Positions 45,402 to 53,002 of a DNA stretch of 64,000 nucleotides are shown here, piece after piece. Each line of letters begins with the position of its first letter. Positions within the stretch are counted from its first letter, which is position 1. Made by a program: the position numbers and the translations under genes. Under the pieces are notes generated by a model. It searched no databases. It was not told the DNA's origin and saw only the letters and a program-made list of their open reading frames with translations. The stretch spans positions 558,001 to 622,000 of the forward strand of contig NZ_JBAWKC010000002.1 of NCBI RefSeq assembly GCF_044003965.1, read 5' to 3'. This stretch comes from Yeosuana aquiaggeris. Lineage in GTDB: Bacteria; Bacteroidota; Bacteroidia; Flavobacteriales; Flavobacteriaceae.

Positions 45402-46475
45402 CTATTGGATGGTTACCTTAACACCATTGTATAATTTTCCGTCAGCTGAAATAATATAGGATTCATTGGCATTTAAGCCTGATAAAACTTCTATTTGATC
45501 ACCAAATGTTCTTCCTAAGCGCAACCAGCGCAATAAGGCGGTGTTGCTTTCACTAACGGTATAAACGCCAGAAAGCTGGCCTTTTGTAACAAGCGCCTCT
45601 ACTGGAATTAAAACCGCATTGGTTTTTTCTTGTGTTTCTTGTGAAAATTGAGCAGTAACAAACATGCCTGACAAAATAGAAGCATCCGTTTTTTCTAAGG
45701 CAACTTTTACCAAGAATTGACCGCCAGTGTTTTTAGCAGAAGAGCTTACTTCAGTGACTTTTCCTTTTACTGTCTTGTTAATTGATTTTACCAGAACATT
45801 AACTTCACTCCCAGATATGATTTCTGAGATATTACTTTCAGGAACCATCGCTATGACTTCAAAATTCCCTGGAGCTTCTAAGGCAATTAAAGGCATTCCC
45901 GGGTTTGCCATATCGCCATTTTTAACAAATCTTCCTGTAACAACACCATCAAATGGTGCTCTAATATTAGCATAAGTAAACTGTGCATCTACTTCATTTT
46001 TCATTTGTTTAGCGCCTTCTAATCTGGCTTTAGCCATATTATAATGAGCCGTCATATCATCAAATTCTTTTTGAGAAGCACTGTTTTCTGCAAATAGATT
46101 TTTATATCTATTATAATCTTTTTCTGCATTGGTAAAGGCTGCATTCGCTTCATTGATGCTGGCATTAACTTGAGATAATTTTGCCTGTAAATCTGAATTA
46201 TTAATAACAACAAGTAACTGGCCTTGTTTTACTTTATCACCAACATTTACAGGGGTATTAGTAACATAACCCATCATGCGTGTGCTTAAATTGGCACTTT
46301 TAACGGCTTGTATAGTCCCGCTCGTTGTTATAAATGAACTCTTGCTATTGTCATTTACGGCTTTTACTTTTACAGAAATAGAGGCTTTATCAGTAATGGT
46401 TTTGTTCTCATCATTACCACAACTAAAAGTTATGAATGATATTGCTAAAAGAGGTATTATATATTTTGTTTTCAT
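45402..46475 (-). CDS. RND periplasmic adaptor (membrane fusion) lipoprotein
   Basis: A 357-residue lipoprotein (SFITFSCGND). The hairpin and biotinyl-lipoyl halves read GYVTNTPVNVGDKVKQGQLLVVI and RAPFDGVVTGRFVKNGDMANPG, flanking a coiled coil (about 90-165), followed by the beta-barrel and membrane-proximal domains. It connects the TolC-like channel upstream and the RND pump downstream (53 bp spacing). Confidence 0.92.
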   Translation of the reverse strand: MKTKYIIPLLAISFITFSCGNDENKTITDKASISVKVKAVNDNSKSSFITTSGTIQAVKSANLSTRMMGYVTNTPVNVGDKVKQGQLLVVINNSDLQAKLSQVNASINEANAAFTNAEKDYNRYKNLFAENSASQKEFDDMTAHYNMAKARLEGAKQMKNEVDAQFTYANIRAPFDGVVTGRFVKNGDMANPGMPLIALEAPGNFEVIAMVPESNISEIISGSEVNVLVKSINKTVKGKVTEVSSSAKNTGGQFLVKVALEKTDASILSGMFVTAQFSQETQEKTNAVLIPVEALVTKGQLSGVYTVSESNTALLRWLRLGRTFGDQIEVLSGLNANESYIISADGKLYNGVKVTIQ

Positions 46476-46484
46476 AGTTGTTTA

Positions 46485-47798
46485 TTAAGCTTTAGTTAAA
46501 AATTGAAGGTATGCTTGCGCATAATTATATTCAAAAATGGTTTGGTAATATTCTAATTGTTTTTGCGCAAATTGTGTTTCTGCCATTAATAAGTCTGATG
46601 TTTTTTCTAATCCTTCTTCAAAACGATTGGTTCTTATTCTCAACGATTCTTGAGATTGCTCCATAGCAAGTTTTGAAAGTTTTAATTTGTTTTCCGCATC
46701 AATAAATAGGCGTTTGGCTTTATTTAATTCCAACTGACTTTGTGATACATATTGTTCATATTGAAGTTTTGATTTTTCAAAGGCAGCTCTACTTTTTTGA
46801 GCTTTTCCAAAACGCTTGGTGCCATCTAAAAGAGTCCAGCTTAATTGGGCACCAAACAAATAACCGCTGGCATCACCTTGAAAAACTTGGTCATCATACA
46901 ACTCATAACTTCCAAAAGCGTTTAATGTGGGAAGAAAGGTCATTCTATCAGCTTTGCTCATGGTTTCATAAGCATTTGAAGCTAATTGCATGGCTTTAAT
47001 ATCAGAACGTTCTGTTGAAATTTGTGTGGCTACTACTAAATCAAAATGGTTTATACTTAAGCTGTCTGATGGATGTAGCAAGGCATTGCTGGAATCATTC
47101 ATAAGAAAGGATAAATAATTTGAAGCATTTTCAACATTGCTTTTTGCTATTTGCAACTGATTTTTTACTTCAGTAACTCTTACTTCAACAGCCAATACAT
47201 CAGCCCGTTGTAAATACCCTTGTTTAAAGCTATTATCAGCTAATGATTTATTTGATTCTGCCGCTTGTAGTGCTTTTTCTATCACTTCCAAAGCTTTATA
47301 GGCTAATTGCAGTTGCATGTAAGCTTTGTCAACTTCAAACATGAGGTAATCATTCGTTCTTTCTGTTTGTAAAGTCATGGCATCCATTTTGTTTTTAGCA
47401 GCTTTGCGCTGATAAAAACCATCCATATTGATAAGCGGCTGTTTCACTTCTATTCGGGTAGCAAAATTTTGAGTCTGATCAGGATTATTTAATAAATCTG
47501 GATTAAAATCTGCTGCTGTGAGTATGCTTTGATTTAATTTGGATCCAAAAGCCATTAAGGGATTTGTTGTAGAAATACCAGTATGTGAAACTGCAATATT
47601 TGGTAAAAAAATAGCATTGGTTTGTCGGAAATCAGCTCTTGCCTCATTGTAGTCTTCTTTTGATATTTTTAAGCTTTGGTTTTCCTGGTAAACTCTAACT
47701 AAAACTTCAGCTTTTGAGATGTGAATAATCTCTTGGGCATTTATTAAAGAAACAAGGCCTAAAAAGAGAAGCGTTGTTATTTTTAAATTGTTTTTCAT
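46485..47798 (-). CDS. TolC-family outer-membrane channel
   Basis: A 437-residue exported protein with signal peptide to LINAQ. Two long helical hairpin repeats (DYNEARADFRQTNAIFLPNI; SKADRMTFLPTLNAFGSYE) and QSQESLRIRTNRFEEGLEKTSD match the OEP/TolC duplicated fold. First gene of the efflux operon, with a -7 element at 47819-47827 and an inverted repeat near the -33 region. Confidence 0.92.
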   Translation of the reverse strand: MKNNLKITTLLFLGLVSLINAQEIIHISKAEVLVRVYQENQSLKISKEDYNEARADFRQTNAIFLPNIAVSHTGISTTNPLMAFGSKLNQSILTAADFNPDLLNNPDQTQNFATRIEVKQPLINMDGFYQRKAAKNKMDAMTLQTERTNDYLMFEVDKAYMQLQLAYKALEVIEKALQAAESNKSLADNSFKQGYLQRADVLAVEVRVTEVKNQLQIAKSNVENASNYLSFLMNDSSNALLHPSDSLSINHFDLVVATQISTERSDIKAMQLASNAYETMSKADRMTFLPTLNAFGSYELYDDQVFQGDASGYLFGAQLSWTLLDGTKRFGKAQKSRAAFEKSKLQYEQYVSQSQLELNKAKRLFIDAENKLKLSKLAMEQSQESLRIRTNRFEEGLEKTSDLLMAETQFAQKQLEYYQTIFEYNYAQAYLQFLTKA

Positions 47799-47818
47799 AA
47801 AATTATTTATTTAACGTG

Positions 47819-47827
47819 GCAAATGTA
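47819..47827 (-). promoter_or_regulatory. Bacteroidota -7 element (TACATTTGC) of efflux operon
   Basis: On the minus strand the sequence is TACATTTGC, an exact TAnnTTTGC, 21 bases before the TolC ATG. It is the only promoter seen for the five-gene operon. Confidence 0.65.
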
Positions 47828-47848
47828 GACCTGTTTTTATTGTTCTTG

Positions 47849-47864
47849 GGTAACCTATGTTACC
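47849..47864. promoter_or_regulatory. GGTAAC-N4-GTTACC dyad over the -33 region of efflux operon
   Basis: A perfect 6-bp inverted repeat (47849-47854 and 47859-47864) starting 22 bp upstream of the -7 element, where the sigma factor's -33 contact would fall. Read on the minus strand it also contains a direct repeat TAGGT-N5-TAGGT. Likely an operator for a repressor or activator not encoded nearby. Confidence 0.5.
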
Positions 47865-48046
47865 TAGTTTTATGTTTTATGTTTTTGTAAATTTTTTAAA
47901 AGTAAAAGGACATAGCGAGTTTGCAAATGATTTTAATCAATTGACCAAAAGATTTGTTATGGATTTAAGATGAGGAATCAATAAATCCACTATATATTTA
48001 GAGCGAAGTGATTTAATGAAAAGGGACGATAATATTAAATCCCGTC

Positions 48047-48559
48047 TTAAAACCTGGATAAATTCCTGTTAAAGGCACGTAAATGATTATTTGATGCAAA
48101 TATTAATTTCGAATACACATCATGTATATCATTTTTTGATGTTTTTTTGATGGCTTTTTCCAAGTCTTCAATGTCCACAACTTCTATCATTTTGCCAACC
48201 TCTAGAGCATCCTGTCTTGATTTTGAACCTTTTTCAATGAAGTTGTTATACATGGTTTGTAATTGCTCATTATAGAAAACACCTTGTTCAAAGTTTAACT
48301 TATACCTTATTTTATAGGAGTTGAGCAAATATTCCATCATATCCATATGATGTTGTTCACTTTGTTTGATATTATTAAAAACTCTCATTTGCCATTTGGC
48401 ATCTAAAATCTCATAAACATCTCGGGCGAGTTTCTCTTCTTCAAGCATATATTTCATATCACTAACCTCATGGGTTGAAAGATTTATGCCTTGACAGAAA
48501 GTATCAAAACTGAGCAATGAAATAATAATAAATGTGATTTTAAAGAATGCAATTTTCAT
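48047..48559 (-). CDS. DUF2202 ferritin-like protein
   Basis: A 170-residue exported protein (signal to FDTFCQG). DUF2202 motifs: YMLEEEKLARDVYEIL, KQSEQHHMDMMEYLL, and NDIHDVYSKLIFASNNHLRAF. The Glu and ExxH patterns suggest a ferritin-like four-helix bundle binding a metal pair. Its coding sequence overlaps the upstream DUF2202 gene by 20 bases, so the two are translationally coupled. A role in metal or oxidative stress is an inference from the fold and from the metal-related neighbours. Confidence 0.85.
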   Translation of the reverse strand: MKIAFFKITFIIISLLSFDTFCQGINLSTHEVSDMKYMLEEEKLARDVYEILDAKWQMRVFNNIKQSEQHHMDMMEYLLNSYKIRYKLNFEQGVFYNEQLQTMYNNFIEKGSKSRQDALEVGKMIEVVDIEDLEKAIKKTSKNDIHDVYSKLIFASNNHLRAFNRNLSRF

Positions 48560-49172
48560 GAGTTTGAGATAGTATTAGATTATATTCGTCTTCAGTTAAA
48601 AATTGTGCGGTATAAGTGTCACCTATTAATTCAATACTAGATACAAAGCTTCTTAAGTGATTACCTGAACCACATTTTAAACTTTCAAAAACTTCAATTA
48701 CAGATGTGCTTTCCACGTGATTTATAAACTCTTGTAAATCTACAATATCTAAATCTTCAATGGTAGCGCCAATTTGTAATGCATTTGCTTGACTTAACTG
48801 ACCATTTTCTACAAATTGATTATAGTAATCTTGTAAGTGGTCATCATCAAATTCACCGTAAGGTAAAATAGTGTATGGGGTTTTACTTTGCTCTAATAAG
48901 GTTATAATGGCATCCATATGAGATTGTTCACTTATTTTAATGTTAGCAAATTGAATGAGGCCCCACTCCGAGTCTAAAAACTCATAAGTGTCTCTCGCTA
49001 ATTTTTCTTCTTCTAGCATAAATAAGAGTGCTTCTGTATCTGTAACGGAAAGCTCAATAGTATTAATGGATTGATTATTATCATTATTACTATCACTGCA
49101 AGAAGTCATAAATGAAATAGATCCTATGACAATTAATATTTTTACAGTTTTAAGGGTACTTAAAATTTTCAT
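48540..49172 (-). CDS. DUF2202 ferritin-like lipoprotein
   Basis: The ORF opens at 49223, but the ATG at 49172 gives a clean lipoprotein signal (MKILSTLKTVKILIVIGSI to MTSCSDS) and 210 residues. Motifs mirror the downstream partner: LFMLEEEKLARDTYEFL, KISEQSHMDAIITLL, SVIEVFESLKCGSGNHLRSF. The extra C-terminal SSIELIGDTYTAQFLTEDEY is absent from the partner. A TAACTTTG element on the minus strand lies at 49221-49228. Two paralogous DUF2202 proteins with different anchoring (lipid and soluble) are made from one message. Confidence 0.85.
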   Translation of the reverse strand: MKILSTLKTVKILIVIGSISFMTSCSDSNNDNNQSINTIELSVTDTEALLFMLEEEKLARDTYEFLDSEWGLIQFANIKISEQSHMDAIITLLEQSKTPYTILPYGEFDDDHLQDYYNQFVENGQLSQANALQIGATIEDLDIVDLQEFINHVESTSVIEVFESLKCGSGNHLRSFVSSIELIGDTYTAQFLTEDEYNLILSQTHENCIL

Positions 49173-49220
49173 GATTCTGACTTTAATTTTTTTTATTTTT
49201 TGATATCCTAATGAATAATT

Positions 49221-49228
49221 CAAAGTTA
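49221..49228 (-). promoter_or_regulatory. -7 element TAACTTTG for DUF2202 pair
   Basis: Minus-strand TAACTTTG, matching TAnnTTTG, 48 bases before the ATG at 49172. It overlaps the spurious upstream start at 49223, which supports 49172. Confidence 0.5.
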
Positions 49229-49329
49229 AATTAGTTTATAGATTAAAAGAGTAACCTTTGCTGCTAAGCCCTTTAGAGATTTCTATTCCTAGATCTGCTT
49301 AAAAATAAAGCTGCTTAAGTTATGACGAA

Positions 49330-49797
49330 ATGATATTAGTCAATTTACTAATGGTGGTTTTTGATAAAAAGAATGTAACAAATGTGTCGTTGTTTTTTGA
49401 CAAAAGAATTAATTTTATATTGTTGAAAATACTTTCTAAAATATTATCATTTATACTCACTTCAATCATTATATTGAATAGTTTGCAAGTGTCCTTGACA
49501 TATGCCTATTACAATATAGATACTGTTGGTTTTATTGAAAAGCTATGTGAAAATAAAGACATACCAGAATTACAATGTCATGGAAAATGTCATTTGAAGA
49601 AACTTGTTGATAACAATACAAATAATGATAAAGAACCCGTAAAAGCTGTCAATCTTAAAGACGTCACTTTATATGTTGTTGAATTTATGAAGTATGATTT
49701 TAATAGCGTTTCATTTAAAAATGTTCAATTAGGAAATTATAATAATTTATATGCCTTTTCTTTTATTGATTCTTTAGATCGCCCACCACAAACTTAA
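49330..49797 (+). CDS. small Cys/His protein (CHGKCH motif) upstream of TonB receptor
   Basis: The frame gives 155 residues from 49330, but the first 30 look non-native; a TTG at 49420 or 49423 would start directly at the hydrophobic signal/anchor LLKILSKILSFILTSIIILN. After the membrane segment come Cys73 and the cluster LQCHGKCHLKK with Cys83, His84, Cys87 and His88, which looks like a soft-metal site. The rest is Asn/Lys-rich. Similar short proteins with C.GKCHLKK occur beside TonB receptors in flavobacteria. It precedes the OprC-like receptor by 78 bp. A periplasmic metal-binding or delivery role is inference. Confidence 0.6.
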   Translation: MILVNLLMVVFDKKNVTNVSLFFDKRINFILLKILSKILSFILTSIIILNSLQVSLTYAYYNIDTVGFIEKLCENKDIPELQCHGKCHLKKLVDNNTNNDKEPVKAVNLKDVTLYVVEFMKYDFNSVSFKNVQLGNYNNLYAFSFIDSLDRPPQT

Positions 49798-49875
49798 TTC
49801 TCTTTATTTAAAATAATTCAGGAGATAATAACATCTTCTACAAATTAAATTATTTCAATTTTTAAATAATAAAAA

Positions 49876-51978
49876 ATGAGAACATTTTATAGTGTGCTTT
49901 TATGCATGCTTATTTATGTTGTGTCTTTTTCTCAAGAAAAAAAGGACACAGCTAAAGATACAATTACACAAAAAACAGTGCAACTGGATGAAGTTTTAAT
50001 AACGGGTAACGCTATTATGGATCCTGTTTTAACTCAGGCATCAAATGATTATCAAAAAAACATTGTTCAGCCTAAAAATGTAGCCGATTTATTTAATAAT
50101 ATAAACGGTTTTTCTGTTATAAAAAGGGGAAATTATGCAACAGATCCATCATTTAGAGCCGCACAATATGAACAGTTAAATATTCAATATGATGGTGGTA
50201 CCAAAGCTATGAATGCTTGTCCAAATAGAATGGACCCGATTACTACCCACATCATACCTGAAGAAGTTTCAAAAATAGAAATTATTAAAGGTCCTTACAC
50301 GGTGCGTTATGGAGCCACTTTTGGAGGTGTTATAAATATAGTCACTGATAAGCCTAATTTAGATGATCATGGATTTCATGGTAAAGTGTCGGGAGGCTAT
50401 GAGTCCAATGGAAATTCTTTTGTAACCATGTTGCAATTACAACAAGTAACTAATACTTATGACTTAGTTGGTAATGTTGGATACAGAGATTTTGGTAATT
50501 ATAAGGATGGTAATCAGATTGAAATTCCGTCGTCATTCAAAAGTACCGATTATGGACTCAAATTTGGATATAACTTATTAGAAAATCAACGCTTACAAGC
50601 TCATTGGAGACAGTCATTTGGCAGAGATGTATTGCATGCGGGTTTACCAATGGATACAGAATATGATAACAGCAGTATCTTATCCTTAGATTATAAATGG
50701 TCCAACATTGGAGATATTTTAAGATCTATCACTGCTAAAACGTATTATAGCTATGTAGATCATTTAATGACAAATAATTTAAGGCCCTCATTTATGATGA
50801 CTGAAGCTTCTTCTGCAGTTGAAGCAACAACGATAGGAGGTAAGTTAGAATTAAACTGGATGCCATTTGATAATCTTAACATCTTTTCCGGTATAGATAT
50901 GATGCATATTGCTAGAGATGGCGGCAGAGACCGCTTAGTTAAGGTGATGAATGGTATGATGTTGCCAACTCCAAGGTTATTTTATGACAAGGTTTGGCAA
51001 GATTCCTATATTGATGATATAGGCGTGTTTACTGAGGCAAAATGGGCTGTAAACAGTTCAACTATTTTGACAGCAGGTTTAAGAACAGATATTGTAAGTT
51101 CTGATATTAAGGATCCAGAAGTTGATTTTGCTGACCTGTATAATTTAAGAAAGCGCACAGAACAAAATGTAAGCGGTACTATTTCTGTTAAAAAAACAGT
51201 GTCAGATAATTTGACTTTTGAAGCAGCTTTTGGTAGAGGCGTGCGTTCAGCAAATATGATTGAGCGATTTATTAATCATTTTACGGTTGGACAAGATTCT
51301 TATGAATATATAGGAAATCCTAATTTAAAGGCTGAAGTTAATAACCAATTTGAGATTGGTTTTAAAGGCTATGAAAACTTAAAAAAGGGATTCAATACGT
51401 TTAGATATGAGACGTCTTTTTATTACTCGTTTTTTGACAATTATATTGTTGCAATTGAAGATGTTAGTTTAACCAGAAAATATATGCCATCATTGCAACC
51501 TGTGAATCCTAAAGTGTTTCAAAATTTAGATAAGGCTTACAAAACAGGTTTTGAGGTTATGGGTCAATTAGATTTTTTAAATGATTATTATTTTAAAACT
51601 GCGGCTGCTTATGTATATGCTAAAAACAAAGATTTAAATGAGTCTTTACCACTTATTCCGCCTTTTAATATGACCCTTACCGCGGGTTTTGAAAAAGAGA
51701 AAGTTTGGGCGAATGCACAATATAAAATCAACAGTAGACAGAATAATATAGCCGAAAGCTTTGGTGAAATTGAAACAGCGGGTTATGAAACTTTAGATCT
51801 TCGGTTTGGAGTGAAGCCCTTTAAACAAGTATCTCTTGGAGTTGCTGTATTAAATGTGTTTGATCAAGCTTATCATGATCATCTGAATTTTTCATTTAAT
51901 AATCAAGCAGATTTTGGAGCAGTTCCAATTACTGAACCAGGAAGAAATATAACTGTATTTTTTCAAAAGAAATTCTAA
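49876..51978 (+). CDS. TonB-dependent receptor, OprC/NosA-like (putative copper)
   Basis: A 700-residue TonB-dependent receptor: signal peptide to VVSFSQ, TonB-box-like LDEVLITGNAI, plug with GPYTVRYGATFGGVINIVTDKP, and a barrel ending NITVFFQKKF. The plug has ACPNRMDP with Cys115 and Met119, the CxxxM spacing that in Pseudomonas OprC binds copper. The HxM partner is not seen in that order, although MMH lies in the barrel near residue 350. With the Cys/His protein upstream and ferritin-like genes divergent, copper or another soft metal import is plausible. No lipid or sugar genes are nearby. Confidence 0.83.
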   Translation: MRTFYSVLLCMLIYVVSFSQEKKDTAKDTITQKTVQLDEVLITGNAIMDPVLTQASNDYQKNIVQPKNVADLFNNINGFSVIKRGNYATDPSFRAAQYEQLNIQYDGGTKAMNACPNRMDPITTHIIPEEVSKIEIIKGPYTVRYGATFGGVINIVTDKPNLDDHGFHGKVSGGYESNGNSFVTMLQLQQVTNTYDLVGNVGYRDFGNYKDGNQIEIPSSFKSTDYGLKFGYNLLENQRLQAHWRQSFGRDVLHAGLPMDTEYDNSSILSLDYKWSNIGDILRSITAKTYYSYVDHLMTNNLRPSFMMTEASSAVEATTIGGKLELNWMPFDNLNIFSGIDMMHIARDGGRDRLVKVMNGMMLPTPRLFYDKVWQDSYIDDIGVFTEAKWAVNSSTILTAGLRTDIVSSDIKDPEVDFADLYNLRKRTEQNVSGTISVKKTVSDNLTFEAAFGRGVRSANMIERFINHFTVGQDSYEYIGNPNLKAEVNNQFEIGFKGYENLKKGFNTFRYETSFYYSFFDNYIVAIEDVSLTRKYMPSLQPVNPKVFQNLDKAYKTGFEVMGQLDFLNDYYFKTAAAYVYAKNKDLNESLPLIPPFNMTLTAGFEKEKVWANAQYKINSRQNNIAESFGEIETAGYETLDLRFGVKPFKQVSLGVAVLNVFDQAYHDHLNFSFNNQADFGAVPITEPGRNITVFFQKKF

Positions 51979-51983
51979 ATAAT

Positions 51984-52013
51984 AAAAAGAGCTTCACGAT
52001 TGAGGCTCTTTTT
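51984..52013 (+). terminator. rho-independent terminator after TonB receptor
   Basis: AAAAAGAGC-T-TCA (51984-51996) pairs with TGA-G-GCTCTTTTT (52001-52013) around CGAT, with one G:T pair and a T-run. Confidence 0.85.
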
Positions 52014-52173
52014 AAATTTTTAGTATAAATAGTTATTTTATAGTATCTATTTATATCAATTATATTACTATTTATACTTTTTTTTAATTTTAATCACTTC
52101 CAGTAATTAGAAGACTTTCATTTAATTATGAAAATTGTAACAAAAGCTGCTTAATTTCTCGTTTTAAATTTGT

Positions 52174-52182
52174 TACTTTTGC
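52174..52182 (+). promoter_or_regulatory. -7 element TACTTTTGC for FKBP gene
   Basis: Exact TAnnTTTGC, 25 bases before the ATG at 52208. Confidence 0.65.
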
Positions 52183-52207
52183 TAAAATTTTTAAATCAAT
52201 AAGACAA

Positions 52208-52936
52208 ATGAAATTAATCAAGTTTTTAGCAGTTGTATTTTTAACTACTATAGTATCATCATGTAATAGCCAAGGTGTTACAAAAAAATCATTAGACACA
52301 GAAATTGACTCATTAAGTTATGCCATAGGTATGGATGTAGCCCGAAATGTTCAAACTAATGTCTCTGAAATGAATAAAGATCTTTTTTTACAAGGGTTTA
52401 ATAATGTTATGGATTCTACTACTCTTTTAATTGACAAAGAACAGGTACAAGACATATTGAGTAATTATTTTAAGAAAAAACAGGAAGTAGAAAAAGAAAA
52501 ACAACAAGCTGATGCATTGGCTAAAGCTGAGGAGCAGTTTAATGATAACAAAGTTGCTTGTGAAAAATTCTTGGAAGAAAATAAAACTAAGGAAGGTGTA
52601 AAAGTAACAAATAGTGGTTTACAGTATATTGTTTTGAAGGAAGGAACAGGTGAGAAACCATCGGCTACTTCAACGGTAAAAGTTCATTACCAAGGGACAT
52701 TAATTGATGGAACTGAATTTGATAGCTCAATTAAAAGAGGTGAACCAACTCAATTTGGTGTTGGACAGGTAATTAAAGGTTGGACTGAAGGATTGCAGTT
52801 AATGCCTGTAGGTTCAAAATACAGGTTTTTTATTCCTCAAGACTTGGCTTATGGAGCATTTCCTCGTCAGGGTGGACCAATACAACCATTTTCTGCTTTA
52901 GTTTTTGAAGTAGAACTTATAGAAATCGTTAAATAA
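52208..52936 (+). CDS. FKBP-type peptidyl-prolyl isomerase lipoprotein (FkpA/Mip-like)
   Basis: A 242-residue lipoprotein (TTIVSSCNSQ). The N-terminal 110 residues are the helical dimerisation domain of FkpA/Mip proteins (SYAIGMDVARNVQTNVSEM, QVQDILSNYFKKKQEVEKEK); the C-terminal half is FKBP: VKVHYQGTLIDGTEFDSS, GWTEGLQLMPVGSKYRFFIP, LAYGAFPRQGG, LVFEVELI. It should catalyse cis-trans proline isomerisation and chaperone folding of envelope proteins. Promoter and terminator are both visible, so it is a single-gene unit. Confidence 0.93.
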   Translation: MKLIKFLAVVFLTTIVSSCNSQGVTKKSLDTEIDSLSYAIGMDVARNVQTNVSEMNKDLFLQGFNNVMDSTTLLIDKEQVQDILSNYFKKKQEVEKEKQQADALAKAEEQFNDNKVACEKFLEENKTKEGVKVTNSGLQYIVLKEGTGEKPSATSTVKVHYQGTLIDGTEFDSSIKRGEPTQFGVGQVIKGWTEGLQLMPVGSKYRFFIPQDLAYGAFPRQGGPIQPFSALVFEVELIEIVK

Positions 52937-52958
52937 TATTGAAAAATATATTGGTTTT

Positions 52959-52992
52959 AAAAAAGCAGGAAGTTTAACTTCCTGCTTTTTTG
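52959..52992. terminator. bidirectional terminator between FKBP and tricorn-like genes
   Basis: AGCAGGAAGT (52964-52973) pairs with ACTTCCTGCT (52977-52986), flanked by A- and T-runs, so it can act for both convergent genes. Confidence 0.92.
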
Positions 52993-53002
52993 TTTAATGA
53001 CT

